Shown: one piece after another, positions 1 through 14,489 of the stretch | Numbering within the stretch: the first letter of the stretch is position 1 | Layout: each line of letters begins with the position of its first letter | Assembly (NCBI RefSeq): GCF_048773025.1 | Contig: NC_133570.1 | Location: 24,154,001 to 24,218,000, forward strand | Reading direction: 5' to 3' | From: Camelus bactrianus | Lineage: Eukaryota > Chordata > Mammalia > Artiodactyla > Camelidae | DNA length: 64,000 nucleotides | The notes under the pieces: model-generated | Told to the model about the DNA's origin: nothing | Seen by the model: the letters and a program-made list of their open reading frames with translations, nothing else | Database searches by the model: none | Position numbers and translations under genes: made by a program

Positions 1-3000
1 TTTCAATTTATTTCATCAATGTCTTATAGTTTTCAGTGTAGAGAGATTTCACCTCCTTGATTAAATTTGTTCTTGAGTCTTTTTGTTTGTTTTGATGCTA
101 ATATAAATGAAATTGTTTTCTTTATTTGTTTTTCAGATAATTCACTGTTAGTGTATGGGAATGCTACTGAGTTTTGAATGTTAATTTTGTATCCTGCAAC
201 TTTACTAAATTTGTTGATTAGATTTAAGTTTTTTGGTAGGTCTTTAGGGTTTTCTATATATTAATTTATGCCCTCTGCAAATAGAGGCAATAGACAACTT
301 CTTCCTTTCCAATTCTGGGGCTTATTTCTTCTTTCTTCATTGGTCTAGCTGGAACTTCAAGTACTGTGTTGAATAGGAGTGGTGAGAATGGACATCTTTG
401 TCTTGTTCCTGACTTTAGAAGAAGAGATTTCAACCTTTCACCATTAAGTATGATGTTAGCTGCAGGCCTGTCACTATGGTCTTTATTGTATTTAAGTGTG
501 TTGCTTCAATACCTAGTTTGTTAAAAGTGTTTATTTAAACAGATTTTGAATTTTGTCAACTACTTTTTCTGCATCTATTGAGATGATGATATGATTTTTA
601 AATTCATTTTATTAATGTAATTTATCACATAGATTGATATGCATATGTTGAACCATCCTGGATTTTCTGGGATAAATCCCACGTGATCATGGTAAATGAT
701 CTTTTTAATGTGCTGCTGAATTTGATTTGAAAGTATTTTATTGATAATTTTGGCATCTACCGTCATCAGGAATATTGGCCTGTGTTTGCCTTGGGGGTAA
801 TGGCCTTCTCTGGCTTTGCTATCAGGGAGGTGCTGACCTTGTGAAATGAGCTTTGGAGTCTTCTCTCCTCTGGGTTTTTTTGGGAAGAGTTGACATTAAC
901 CTTTTCCTTTTAATGTTTTGTAAAATAAAAAAACGTGAAACCACTTGGTCCTGGGCTTTCCTTTGTTGGGAGGTTTCTGATGGCTGGTTCAGTCTGCTTG
1001 CTAGCATTTAGCCAGATAGATGCTGTATTTCTTCCTGATTCAGTTTTGAAATGTGTATTTCTAAGAATGTTTCTGCTTCTTCTAGGTTTTCTGGTTTATT
1101 GGAATATCATTGTTCACAGTAGCTTCTTATTATCCTTTTTATGTTTATGGTATCAGTTGAAATATCTCCTTCTTCATTTATAATGATTTGGGCCCTTTTT
1201 TTTTCCTTGGTTAGTTTAGTCTAGCTAAAGATTTGTCAACTTTGTTTAACTTTTGAGGAATCTGTTCTTTGTTTTGTTAATCTTTTAAAATTGTTTTCCT
1301 GTTCTCTATTTCACTTATTTGTGTTCTTATTTTTATTATTTCCTTCCTTCCCTTACTTTTGACTCAGTTTTTTTTTCCTTTTTTTAGTTTCTTAAGACAA
1401 TTTATTTCTACTTTCATACCACTGTAGTCAGAGAAGATACTTGGTATGATTTCAACCCTCTTGAATTTGCTAAATAAGAGTTGTTTTGTGACCCAGTGTA
1501 TGGTCTGTCATAGATAATGTTTCATGTTGCTTAAGAAGAATGTATATTCTGCCATCGTCAGATAGAAAGTTCTTTATAGGTCTCTTAGGTTGAAATCTGC
1601 TGTTTTCTTACTGATTACCTGTCCGGATGATCTGTCCATTGCAGAGGGTGGGGTATTAGAGTTCTTAGCTGGTGTTGTGTTGCTGTTATTTCTCCTTTTA
1701 GCTCCGTTAGTTCTGCTGTATATATTGGGTCACTTCAGCGTTAGGTGCATAAATATTTACAATTGTCATACCTTCCTGATGGATTAACCTCTTTGTTATT
1801 ATTCAGTGACCTCTCTTTATATCATTTTTGTTTAAAATATATTTTGTGTGATATAAGTATAGCTACTTCCACTTTTTTGAGGTGTCATTTGATTAAAATA
1901 TCTTTTTCCATCCTTTCACTCTATGCATGTCTTTAAGGCCAAAGCAAGTTCTCGTGGGGAGTGTATCATTAAAACTTGTTTTTTTCTTTAATCCATTCAG
2001 CTATTTTATGACTTTTGATTGAAACAATTAATCTATTTACATTTAAAATAATTATTGATAGGTAAGGACTACTACTGTCATTTTGTTAAATGATTTCTGG
2101 CTGCTTTGCAAATGTATTGTTACTTATTTTGTATTCTATTGTCTTTTATGTGTTTTGATGTCTTTTGGTATTAACGTTGTTTGACTAATATATCATCTTT
2201 TGTTTAATTAGTACAGGTTTTCCCCTAATTACTACATAAAATATCTTAAAATTATAACACTATTTTGAATTGATAAAAACCTAACTTTTCAATAGCTTTA
2301 CTAAACTTTATACTTTTATTTCTTCTCACATTTTATTCATGTTACAATTATTTTATATTTTATAACTAATAACATTGTAGTTATGATTATTTTACTGTTC
2401 GTTTTTTAGCTTTTAGACTAGAGTTGTAAGTGAATTGCACAAAACCATTACTATATTACAGAGTCTAATTTTGAATATATATTTACTATTGACAGTAAGT
2501 TTTATCCTTTCTTGTGTTTTCACAAATTTTATTAGCATCTTTTTACCTCCACACAAAGAGATTTTCATTAGCATTTTTTGTAAGGCAGTCTGGTGTGATA
2601 AACTCCTTCAGTTTTAATGGTTTCAGAACGACAAGGGCTTTGTTACTCTTTCATTTCTGAAGGACTGCTTTGCCAAGTGTAAAATTCTTGGTTGGCTATT
2701 TTTTTCTTTCAATATTTTGAATATATCACCCCGGGCTAAAATGTTTCCCTTGAGAAATCCACCGATAGTCTTATGGGGTCTCTTCACATGTTGTTTCTCA
2801 TGTTTTTCCTTGCTGCTTTGAAATTTCTTTCCTTGTCTTTTACTTTCGACAGTTTAATTGTAAGATGTCTTGATGTAGGCCTGTCTGGGTTCAAGCTATT
2901 TGGGCCTCCTCGGTCTAGATGTCCATTTCTCTCCCCAAGAAGTTTTGAGCCATTATTGCTTGAAATATACTTTCTATGCTTTACTTTTTCTTTTTTTCTT

Positions 3001-3233
3001 GAATTCTGTAGTTATATACATAACTCTACATATAATTCTTTATAGTTTTTTGAATTACTTTGTTGAACGTCTCATTTTATTTATGGATTGTTTTCCTGAT
3101 TTCTTTAGCTGTCTGCCTGTGTGTTCTTGTAGTTCACTAAACTTCAAGTGGACACCTATTCTGAATTCTTTGCCTGACAGTTGATAGACCTTCATTTATT
3201 TGGTATTAGTTATTGGAACTTTATTAGCTTCCT
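1..3233 (-). mobile_element. L1 LINE fragment, antisense
   Basis: An old L1 retrotransposon lies on the minus strand and continues past the left edge. Read on the minus strand, 575-766 gives the L1 ORF2 reverse-transcriptase stretch [16 protein letters not shown], followed by further RT-domain remnants. The plus strand is T-rich, as expected for antisense L1. The right part (about 2700-3230) looks like upstream L1 sequence rather than ORF2, though I am less sure of that part. The reading frame is broken many times. It ends abruptly at GC-rich island A; this left junction is unlike those of islands B and C. Confidence 0.85.
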
Positions 3234-5019
3234 GTGGTGGTTCTAGTTGGGTGCCGGAAACCTGTGGGTGGCAGGGTGGGGGCATTGGGGCTGGGGACCC
3301 AGACGGCCTGGTCCACGAGGTTGGCTAGCCCCGCCACCCGGCTGCCCCACTGCCCGGCCCCACTCGCAGCGTCCCTACTGCCTGAGCCCCAGCCATGCTT
3401 CCCAGCTGAGGGCCGGAGGCGAAGGGGCGCGCACGCCCTTGGACGCGGGAGCGCGCCCAGAGCGCGGGGGATGCTGGGCGGGAGCCCTGTGCTCCTGGAC
3501 CAGCTCCCGGAGGAGGAAACTGGCCTGGGGTCTGGGCCGCCGCGAGCCTTCTCCTCCGCTCACGCCGCCAGGCAGGTAAGGGGGTGCTGGTGGGGGCGCG
3601 CAGGTCGGGGAGCCAGCGGGTGAGGCCTGGGCTGTGCAGCGGGGGAGGCGCACAGGGAGGGGTGCGGAGGTGAGGCCCAGGCCGCGCCTCCCGTTAGGGC
3701 CCTGAGGCGGGTCCGGGGCCGCCGCCATGGTTCGTGGTGACCCCCCGCCTCCCCACATTAGTCGTCCCTGAATGCCGCGTCTTCGCTGCCTCTTATACCC
3801 GGGTTTGGGAAAGCAGGTGCAGCTCCGTAAGTTGAGAGGGTTCTGGACGGCCAGGGAGCATCTCTGACTGGCCCTCAGGCCACGGCCAGCTCCTGGGAGG
3901 CGGATGCGTTGCTGTCGCGGGTCCCGGCGGTGGCTCGGTGGCGTGAGGGCTGCCCTGTGCAAGCCCTGGATTTTCTTCCCCATTCCCCCGCAGCCCGGAC
4001 TGGGATGGCCTCTGCTTGCCCGTGTTCGCAGGGTGCACATCTGGCGGTCAGCCTGCCCCTGGGAGGCAGACGCGGTGCAGTCAGGGTGCGGGGCCGGCGG
4101 CGGCAGCATCATCATCGGCGGCAGCGGGGAGAGGGGTCTGTCCCTGGGATCCTGTGAATTTGCTCCCATCTCCCCCGCGGCCTGAGGGCGGCCTCTGCTG
4201 CCCCAGTTTCGCGAGTCGCAGGTGATGGGTCAGTCCGCTCCTGGGAGGCGGGCGCGGTGCGGTCAGTGTGCGGGGGTGGCAGCAGCGACAGCGGGAAATG
4301 GGAGAAAATCCCCGCGCTCGCACGGGGCAGCCCCAATCCCGCCATCACTTCGGTAGCCCTCTGACGACTGCATGGCGCCTGCCTTCCAGGAGCAGGCTGA
4401 CCTGTAACCTGAGTCCCGCGAACCTGGGGCAGCAGAGGCTGAGCCCAGGGCAGGTGGCGGGGGAGTTTGAGGCAAATCCACAGGCTTGCAGGGTCAGACC
4501 CCTAACCCACTGCAGCCGCTGCTCCAACCACATCGCGTCCCCCTCCAGGGAGCAGGCTGACCTGGGGATGTGCCTGTGGCAGCAGAGGCCTCCCCCAGGC
4601 CATGCCTCAGGGGAGATGGGGGCAAATCGCCCAGCTCACGAGGGGTAGCGCCCCTCTCCTCGCCGCTGCTGCAGGTTCACGGGACCCTGCTTTCCAGGAC
4701 ACTGGGCTCCCAGGAAGCAGGCGCGGTGCGGTTAGGTTAGGGGGCGGCGGCGGGGAGGGGGCCTGCCTCCGGGGGGCAGGTGGACTTGCTCCCATCTCCC
4801 CGGGGGCCTGTCCTGGGGGCGGCTTGTGCTGCACCAGGTTGGCAGGACGCGTGTCTTCACGTCAATCTGCTCCTGGGAGGAGGGCGCCGTGTGGTCAGGG
4901 GGCAGCGTCAGCAGCGGGCCAGGACTTTAGGAGGACTGGGCTATAGCCCAGGATAACTCACTCACCTTTCTTCTCTTGCTTCCTCAGTTGGTGGCTGTAG
5001 TGGCTTTTCCATTAGAGGT
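3234..5019. repeat. GC-rich composite repeat, island A
   Basis: This CpG-rich block (for example 3420-3570) is paralogous to islands B, C and D. In order it holds: a segment I call M3 (3240-3575) ending in a CAG/GTAAGG motif; M4 (3576-3900), which includes the shared landmark acccgggtttgggaaagc near 3800; and a cluster of about 150-185 bp units (3900-4935) present in both orientations. Plus-orientation units carry cctctgc near 4009 and 4192. Minus-orientation units carry gcagagg near 4432 and 4582. Another plus unit lies near 4823. The block ends in a pyrimidine tract plus CAG at 4987 and passes into L1 3'UTR sequence near 5019. Long ORFs here (such as a 264-residue one on the minus strand) are compositional and not conserved between copies. 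I recognise no known family; I infer a macrosatellite or composite element. Confidence 0.75.
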
Positions 5020-7117
<2,098 letters not shown>

Positions 7118-9085
7118 GTAAGACCATGGCTCAGTGCATTCAGGGTGCTGGGATAATGGTAGCAGAGGTAATGGCAGCAGTGGGAGAAGAGGGGCTGCCC
7201 CTCAGGAGCCAGTCGTTTGCTCCCATCTCCCCTGTGGCCAGGGCTGGGAGTGGCCTCTGCCACCCCAGGTTCACTGGACCCTTGTCTTTAGGTCAGTCGC
7301 CTCCTAGGAGGCTGGCATGGTGTGGTCAGGGGACGGGGGTGGTGGGAGAGTGGCTTCCCCCTGCAAGCCCTTGAATTTAGTGCCATCTCCCCTGTGGCCT
7401 GACCTGGGGGCAGCCTCTGCTGCCCCAGGTTTGCAGGACTCACATGTGTAGGTCAGCCTGCTCTCTGGAGGCCTGTGAAGTTTGGTCAGGGAGCGAGGAA
7501 GACTGCAGAGGTGGCAGCTTCAGTGGTGGGAGAAGGGGGCTGCCCTGTGCCTCCCTGTGGGTTTGCTCCCATCTTCCCAGGGGCCTGGCCTGGTGGTGGC
7601 CTCTGCTGCCCCAGGTTCCCTGGAGGCTTGTCCTCAGTCAGCCTGCTCCTGAGAGGTGGGCACTGTGCATTCAGTGTTTGGGGACTGCAGCAGTGACAGC
7701 GAGAAATGGGAGCAGATACCTGCTCTAGCATGTGGCAGCCCCAATCCTGCTGTTGCCACTGCCGAGTCCCCTAGATAGCCCCCCGCCTGCCTCCCAGGAG
7801 CAGGCTGACAGGGAGAAGTGCTTTGCAAGCTGAGGAACTGCAGCTGCCTCCAGCCCCACCTGCCCATGCCCCTGAGCCTGGGACAGCTGACTGAGTGCCC
7901 GTACATGCTCAGGATCCTTGTCTGGTGGCTGTCACCATGGTGATTGGAGCCTGGATTGCCCCGCCCGCGAGGGGTGAGAGGTGAAGGGGTCAGCTTAGAT
8001 TAGGGGTGCACTCGGGGTGAAGGGGGGAAAGGCTGAGGGGTGAAGGGCTGCTGGGAGTAGGGGGACCCAGCTGAGGGGTGGGTGGTCATCCCAGGGTGAG
8101 GAGTGAAGGGGATCATCTTGAGATGGTGGGGGGGACCCTGGGTGGGGCATGAGGGGTCAGCTTGGTTTGTGGGGAGTGTGAGGGCGGGGACCTCAGGGTA
8201 AGGAGAAGGAGCTTTGTCTTGGGGGTCCAGGTCGGGTACCAGGCCTGGCCAGAGGTGGGGAGGTAGTGACTGGGTGGGGGACTGCAAGCAGGGGGGTGGG
8301 GTGGGGGAGTGTGGCCTGGTCCAGGGCCCGTGGTGGTGCTGGTTGAGTATCAGGACCCAGTCTGTGGTGGGGTGGGGGCAGTGGGGCTGGGGTCCTGGAG
8401 GGGCCGGCCACATGGTAGGCCCTCCCCACCACCCCTCCCCACCTGGCCCCACCCAGCCCCACTCTCCTTGTCTCACATTGCAGGAACCACAGCCCAAGCT
8501 TCCCCTCTGTGGTCTAGCAGAGGCGGGGCAGGTATGCAAGCCTGGACGTCTGAGCCCGCCCAGAGCAGTGGGAGCTGGGCGGGAGCCCGATTCTCCTGGA
8601 CCAGCTACACAAGGAGGAACACGGCCTGGGGTCTGGGCCGCCACTTTCTGTCGCCTCTGCTGCCTTCACCAGTCAGGTAAGGGGGCGCTGGTGGGGGCGT
8701 GCCGGTCTGGGAGCCAGTGAGTGAGGGCTGGGCTGTGCAGTTGGGGAGGCGCACAGGGAGGGGTGCGTGGGTGAGATCCAGGCCACATGTCCTGTTAGGA
8801 CCCTGAAGCAGGTCCGGTCCCCCACCCTGGTTCGTGGTGCCCCACCCCCCACATTAGTAGTCTTTGCTGCCACTTATACCTGGGTTTGGGAAAGGGGGTG
8901 CAAATCCTGGAGGTGGGAGGTGGCTGGACAGCCAGGGAGCACCTCCCCCTGGCCCTCAGGTCATGGCCTTCCTGTGTAGGTGGACCAGCCTGGCCAGTGG
9001 AGGCCACCTGGGACCTTCTGCTTCACAGTTGACATGGGGCAGAATAAGGGGTGAGGCCTGGGCCTTTGGGAGCTGGTCGCCCTGC
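7118..9085. repeat. GC-rich composite repeat, island B
   Basis: This is a paralogue of islands A, C and D. It begins with a unit array (7118-7830) in which cctctgc recurs at 7254, 7414 and 7600 (spacings 160 and 186 bp), then one unit in reverse orientation. A short M1 segment follows (ggtggctgtcaccatggtga near 7925), then M2 rich in TGAGGGG-like words (7965-8300), M3 (8310-8676, ending CAG/GTAAGG) and M4 (8677-9000). CpG sites are much rarer than in island A and often appear as TG or CA. It is truncated on the right at an internal L1 ORF2 sequence, unlike A and D. Confidence 0.75.
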
Positions 9086-9890
9086 CACCGAGATCAAAAG
9101 CTTTTGACAAGTCTATCTTTAGTCTTTTGAGGAATCTCCCTACTGTTTCCCACAATGGCTGCATGAAACTGCATTCCTACCGGCAGTGTAGGAGGGTTCC
9201 CCTTTCTCCGCAGCCTCTCCAGCATTTCTCCTTTGTGGACTTTTGAATATCGGCATTTCTGACTGGTGTGAGGTGACATACTTCGTTGTAGTTTTGATTT
9301 GCATTTGTCTGGTAATTAATGATACTGAGGGTTTTTTCACATGCCTATTGGTCATTTGTATGTGTCCATTGGAGAAAAGGTGTGTTGTATGAGCTGTTTA
9401 TATATTCTGGAAAGTAACCCCTTGTCAGTCTCATCTTTTGCAAAATTTTCTCCCATCTTGTAGGTTGTCCTTTTGTGTTGCTTATGGTTTCCTTTGCTGT
9501 GCAAAACCTGATAAATTCACCTTGACTCATTGGTTTGTGTATTTGTGCCTTGGTGTCTGTTTGCTGGGGTGGACTGCCCTAGGAGAGCATTGCTGATGTG
9601 TGTGTCAGATGTTTTGCCTACGTGTTCTTCTGAGAGGCATGTAGTGTCTTGTCTTATGTTCAAGTCCTTAAGCGAGTTTGAATTTGTTTTTGTGTACGGT
9701 GTGAGGGAGTGTCCCAACTTCACTGATTTCCGTGCAGCTGTCCAGTTTCCCCTGCGTCATTTGCTGAAGAGACCGTCTTTCCTCCACTGTGTGTTCTTCC
9801 TGCCTCCTTTGTCAAAGATTAATTGACCAGAAGTTTGTGGGTTTTCTCTCTGGACTCTGTTCTGTTCCCTTGATCTGTATGTCTGTCCGC
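9086..9890 (-). mobile_element. L1 LINE ORF2 C-terminal fragment, antisense
   Basis: Antisense L1. The minus strand over 9086-9164 reads [16 protein letters not shown], and 9140-9355 reads TNRHVKKPSVSLITRQMQIK, both characteristic of the L1 ORF2 C-terminal region. The 3'UTR is missing at the left, so this copy is truncated where it meets island B. It ends near 9890, in a spacer. Confidence 0.8.
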
Positions 9891-10205
9891 CTCCAACTTT
9901 TCCAGTTTTATTAGGTAGAATTACTACAGTTTGACCGCACATACACATTCTATTGCACGTAGATATGTATATACAGTATACTGTAATATTTTTAGTTTCC
10001 ATAAGTGTTCTCCTTACTGTTTTAAGAAGAGATTAGGTGTTTAAACTTACATAGTTATCAGCGGAATAAAGCCAACTACAAAATAAGAATCAACAGAATG
10101 CGGTAATACGACCATAAAGGACAGTCAGATGTGCTCACACACAGTGAAGAAATCAAAATGAAAATCAGTGCATTTGTGGCCTTATTATTACTGTTATTGT
10201 TTTTT
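9891..10205. other. Unassigned spacer between two L1 copies
   Basis: About 315 bp of AT-rich sequence between two antisense L1 fragments. I recognise no gene, SINE or LTR in it. It could be a poorly conserved L1 3'UTR belonging to the next element. Confidence 0.4.
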
Positions 10206-12167
10206 GGGTTCCTCGTATAAATGATGTCATAGGGCATTTTTCTTTCTCTTTCTGGTCCCCTTCACTTAGAATGACAATCTTCAGGTCCATCCATGTTGCT
10301 GCAAGTGGCGTGATTCTATTCTTGTTTTATGGCTGAGTGCTGTCCCATTGTATATATATATGTACCACAGTTTCTTTGTCTAGGGAACTGTTGATGGACA
10401 TTTGGGTTGTTTCCATGTCTTGGCTGTCGTAAAGAGTGCTGCTGTGAACACTGGGGTGCACGTGTCTTTTTGAATTTTATTTTTCTCCGGATATGTTCCC
10501 AGGAGTGGGATTGCTGGATCACATGGTAGGTTTATGTTCATGTTTTTGAGGAACCTCCGTACTGTCGTCCATCGTGGCTGCACCAGTCTACACTCCCACC
10601 CACAGTGTTGCAGGATTCCCTTTTCTCCACACCCTCTTCAGCATCTGTCACTTGTAGACTTCTCAGTGATGGCCATCCTGGCTGGTGTAAGGCGATATCA
10701 CATTGTAGTTTTGATCTGCATTTCTCTGACAGTGAGCGATGCTGAGCATTTTTTTTCATGTGCCCTATTGGCCATTTGAGTGTCTTCTGTGGAGAATTGT
10801 TTGTTTGTTTAGGTCTCCTGCCCGTTTTTGGATTGGGTTGCTTGTTTCTTTGATATTAAGGTGTGTGAGCTGTTTGTATGTTTTGGAAATGAGTCTCCTG
10901 TCAGTCACATCATTTGCAAAGGTTTTCTCCCATCCCGTAGGTTGTCTTTCCGTTTCGTGGGTGGTATCTGTAGTTGTGCAGAAGCCTTTGGGTTTAATTA
11001 GATGCCACTTGTTTATTTTTGGTTTTATTTCCAGTAGTCCAGGAGCTGGTTCAAAAATACATTGCATTAATGTTATGTCCGCGAGTGTTGGGCCTGTGTT
11101 TCCCCTAGGAGTTGTACAGTACCTGGTCTTGAATTGAGGTCTTTAATCAATTTTGGGTTTATTTTCGTACATGGTGTTGGAGGATGTTCTAATTTCAGTC
11201 TTTTACAGGTTGCTTCCCAGTTTTCCCAGCACCACTTATTGAAGAGACTGTCTTTCCTCCGCTGTGTATTCTTGCCTCCTTCGTCATGGGCTAATTGACT
11301 ATACGTGCGTGGGTTTATCTCTGGACTTTCTATCCTGTTGCATTGATCCTGTGTGTCTGTTTGTGTACCAATAGCATTGCTGTTTTGATTGTATCTCTGT
11401 AGCGTTGTCTGAAGCCTGGGAGGGTTATTCCTCCAGCTTCGTTCTTTTTCTTGAGTGATGCTTTGGTAATTCCGGGTCTTCTGTGATTCCGTATAAATTT
11501 TAGGATGGTTTGTTGTAGTTCTGTGAAAAAACGTCCTGGGTAATGTGATAGGGGTCGCATTGAATCTGTAGATCGCTCTGGGCAGCGTGGCCATTTTGAC
11601 ATTATTAATTCTTGCAATGCAGGAACACGGGATGTCTTTCCGTTTCTTTAAGTGCTCTTTAGTTTCCTTAGTCAGGGTTTTGTAGGTCTTCTCACGGAAG
11701 TCTTTCACTTCCTGGGCCAGATGTATTCCTGTGTTTTAATTTATGGGTGCGGTTTTAAAAGGGATTATCACTTTCGTGTAAAGAAATGCCACAGATTTCT
11801 ATCTGTTGATACTATCTTCTGCTACTTGGCTGAATTGTTTGATTAGCTCTCGTTGTTTTTCTGCGGAGGCTTTAGGACTTTTTATATGTAGTTTTAGCAT
11901 GTCATCCGCATAGGATGACAATTTTACCTCTTCTCTTCCCATTTAGATCCCTTTTATTTGTTTTTGCTGTCTAATTGCTATGGCTAGGACTTCCACTGCT
12001 TACTGTGTGGAATCGAAGTGGTGAGAGAGGCCATCCTTGTGTCGTTCCAGAGTTTAGCGGAAAGGCTTTCGGCTTTTCACTGAAGAGTATCATGCTGGCT
12101 GTAGGTTTGTCATAAACAGCTTTTATTATGTTGAGATACGTTCCGTCTCTACCCGCTTTGGTAAGAC
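10206..12167 (-). mobile_element. L1 LINE 3' half, antisense, left of island C
   Basis: Second long antisense L1 of the array. The minus strand gives [21 protein letters not shown] (the ORF2 C-terminal landmark DPAIPLLG, near 10480-10560) and GGITLPGFRQRYRDTIKTA near 11400. It ends at the same ORF2 RT point as the copy ending at 7117: the plus strand reads ctttggtaagacc at the junction in both. The shared breakpoint argues that L1 and the GC-rich sequence were duplicated together. Confidence 0.85.
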
Positions 12168-13355
12168 CGCGGGCTCAGTGTGGTCAGGGGGCTTGGGAGG
12201 AAGGTAGCAGAGGTAGCCTTGGCGGGAGGAGGGGGTGGCTGCCCCTTGGGAGCCAGTCGTTTGCTCCCATCTCTCCCGTGGCCTGACCTGGGGGTGTCCT
12301 CTGCCGCTCCAGGTTCACCGCACCCACGTCTTTAGGTCAGTGTGCTCCCAGGAGGCTGGCATGGTTCGGTCAGGGGGCATGGGCAGCGGCAGCGGTGGCG
12401 GGAGTGGGGCTGCCCTGTGCAAGCCCTTGTGTGTACTCCCATCTCCCCAGGGGCCTGGCTTGGGGGCAGCCTCTGCTGCCCCAGGTTTGTAGGACTGACA
12501 TGTGTAGGTCAGCCTCCTCCCTGGAAGCCTGCGCGGTTCGGTCAGGGAGTGGGGAAGACTGCAGAGGTGGCAGCTGAGGTGGCGGGAGAAGGGGGTCTGC
12601 CCTGTGCCAGCCTGTGGGTTTGCTCCCGTCTCCCCTGCGGCCTGGCCCGGGGGCGGCCTCTGCTGCCCCAGGTTCGCTGGAGGCTTGTCCTCAGTCAGCC
12701 TGCTCCTGAGAGGCGGGCAGCGGTGCAGTGAGTGTGCTGGATAGGGGCAGCGACAGCAGGAAATGGGAGAAAATCCCTGCTCTAGCAGGGGCAGCCCCAG
12801 TCCTGCCCACTCGCCCCGCTGATCACACCCCGCCGATTGCACCCCGCCTGCCTGTCAGGAGCAGACAGGGAGAAGCGCTTTCCAGGAAGCTGGGGCAGCA
12901 AGGCTGCCCCCAGGCCAGGCCGTAGGATAGATGGGAGCAAGGCTCTCCCAGGGCAGCCCCCGTCCCCCACGGCCTCTGTGGCTGCCTGCTGTCCATCCCG
13001 GGGCTCGGCTGCACCCTCCCCTCTGGCAGCGCCATCGACCATCCAAAGCCCACTGGCGAGTGAGCGAGCAGTGTGCAGCCCGGGACCACCCTGTCCCGTC
13101 GCCTCAGATGGAGGCCCTGGGCACAGCGGGGCAGGGCACCCAGGTGGGAGGTGGAAATGCCTCCAGCCCTGCCCGCCTGCACTCTGCCCGGGATCCCTGC
13201 CTGGTGGCTGTCACATGGTGATGGGAGCCTGGACCACCCTGCCCCTGCAAGGTGAGGGGTGAGATGTGATGTGTCAGGGGGAGTTCAGCTGAGGTAGCCA
13301 GTGCACTCTGGGCATGGGGGGATCCCGCAGTGAAGGGGGACAGGCTGAGCGATGT
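12168..13355. repeat. GC-rich composite repeat, island C
   Basis: This paralogue retains the left half of the family. The unit array at 12168-12930 carries cctctgc at 12298, 12470 and 12657 (spacings 172 and 187 bp), followed by an inverted unit. M1 (12940-13250) includes the shared ctgtccatc...gctgcaccct landmark and ggtggctgtcacatggtgat. A short piece of M2 follows. The sequence then changes abruptly to non-repeat DNA and a MaLR-type LTR. M3, M4 and the second array are missing. Confidence 0.75.
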
Positions 13356-13369
13356 GTAGACATTAAAAC

Positions 13370-13720
13370 GTAACTGCGTATCTCTCAACACCACAGCGTG
13401 GGAGACTCAATAAGACGTGTATTCCTCCTGGTTCTGGAGGACAGGAGTCTGAGATCAATGCTTCAACAGGTTGGTTGTTGGAGGAGGCCCAGGTCCTGGT
13501 TCCCAGTGGCCCACTTTTCACTGTGTGGTTTTTGTGGTGAAGTGGAAGAGGGATCTCCTTCATAATCTGAGTCAGGAGAGATCCCCCTCATGCCCTGATC
13601 ACCTCCCAAATGCCCCACCTCCAAACATCATCACCTGGGAATTAAGGTTTTGCATATGGATTTTGGGGGGGACACAGATGTGCAGTCCAGACAGTGATCC
13701 CGGCCCTGGTTTCTCACCTA
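13370..13720 (-). mobile_element. MaLR-type LTR fossil, antisense
   Basis: An old LTR relic in reverse orientation. The landmarks cacctcccaaatgccccacctcc and a downstream tttggggg-gacacag stretch resemble MaLR (MLT1/MST-type) LTRs as I remember them. It is clearly degraded and I see no internal retroviral sequence beside it. MaLR elements of this kind pre-date the split of the placental orders. The subfamily is uncertain. Confidence 0.5.
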
Positions 13721-13724
13721 AATC

Positions 13725-14105
13725 TCAGTCAAGTGTACTTCGGAATGTAGTGCGACCTTGAGCACTTCATTACATAGGTCACCATGGGTAGTGATGTCTT
13801 GTGAAGTGTCCCCCCATGTTGTGTCACTGGTCACACTGTCTGCCCCACTCGTGATCCAGGCCGCGATGCTCAGCCCAGCTTAGCTCAGCAGCTGCTCTGT
13901 GTAACAAAATGATGTCTGTACCACCCACCTTGTGGCACCTGGGAGAGGAAGGTAAATTTCAGATCTGCTCAGCCTCCCAGGGCTGCGGGAAGGGGGCTCA
14001 GGTGCCCACTGCTCCTTGTTATTCACCATGTTGTCAAACGCTCAGTGTTCGTGGCCAGTTATTAGTGTTTTTCCAGGCTCCTGTTTCACATCTAGTACTT
14101 AGTAG
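13725..14105. other. No gene or recognised repeat
   Basis: I see no conserved coding signature, tRNA or recognised mobile element in this stretch. Confidence 0.4.
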
Positions 14106-14109
14106 ATGT

Positions 14110-14487
14110 TCACATTCGTTCCCTAGGGCTGCCTTAACAAGTTATAACCAACTAGGGGGCTTAAAACAGCACAAATTCATTTCTCTCACAGTCCTGAACC
14201 CAGAATCCAGCAGCGTGGGGTCATCGGAGTCGCGTCATCTCTGGATACTTGGGGAGAATCACTCCTTGATGTGGACAGTAACTCTCATCCACCTGTCTTC
14301 CTGGCCTCTCTTCCCCATGTGTCTGTGCATCAGTCTCTGTTCTCTTATAAAGACACCAGTGGTTGAATTAAGGGCCCACCCTAGCCCAGTATGGCCTCAT
14401 TTTAACTTACATCCTAATTATATCTGCAAAGACTGTCTTTTTAAATACGATGTGACTCTTGGGAAGACACTGTTCAACCCAGGACAG
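14110..14487 (-). mobile_element. MaLR-type LTR fossil, antisense
   Basis: Landmarks are ttccctagggctgccttaac at the left, cttaaaacagcacaaattca in the middle and gacaccagtggttgaattaa followed by gggcccaccctagcccagta on the right. This is the familiar layout of an old MaLR LTR (MLT1 group) on the minus strand. It is a degraded solo relic; the subfamily would need a library comparison. Confidence 0.55.
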
Positions 14488-14489
14488 TG

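Noticed and set aside
3375-4169. 264-residue minus-strand open frame
   Set aside because: Compositional ORF in the CpG-rich island; no recognised domain and not conserved in the other copies.
3234-5019. Ordinary CpG-island promoter of a host gene
   Set aside because: The same sequence recurs in at least three other copies joined to L1, so it is a repeat family; promoter activity remains possible but is not shown.
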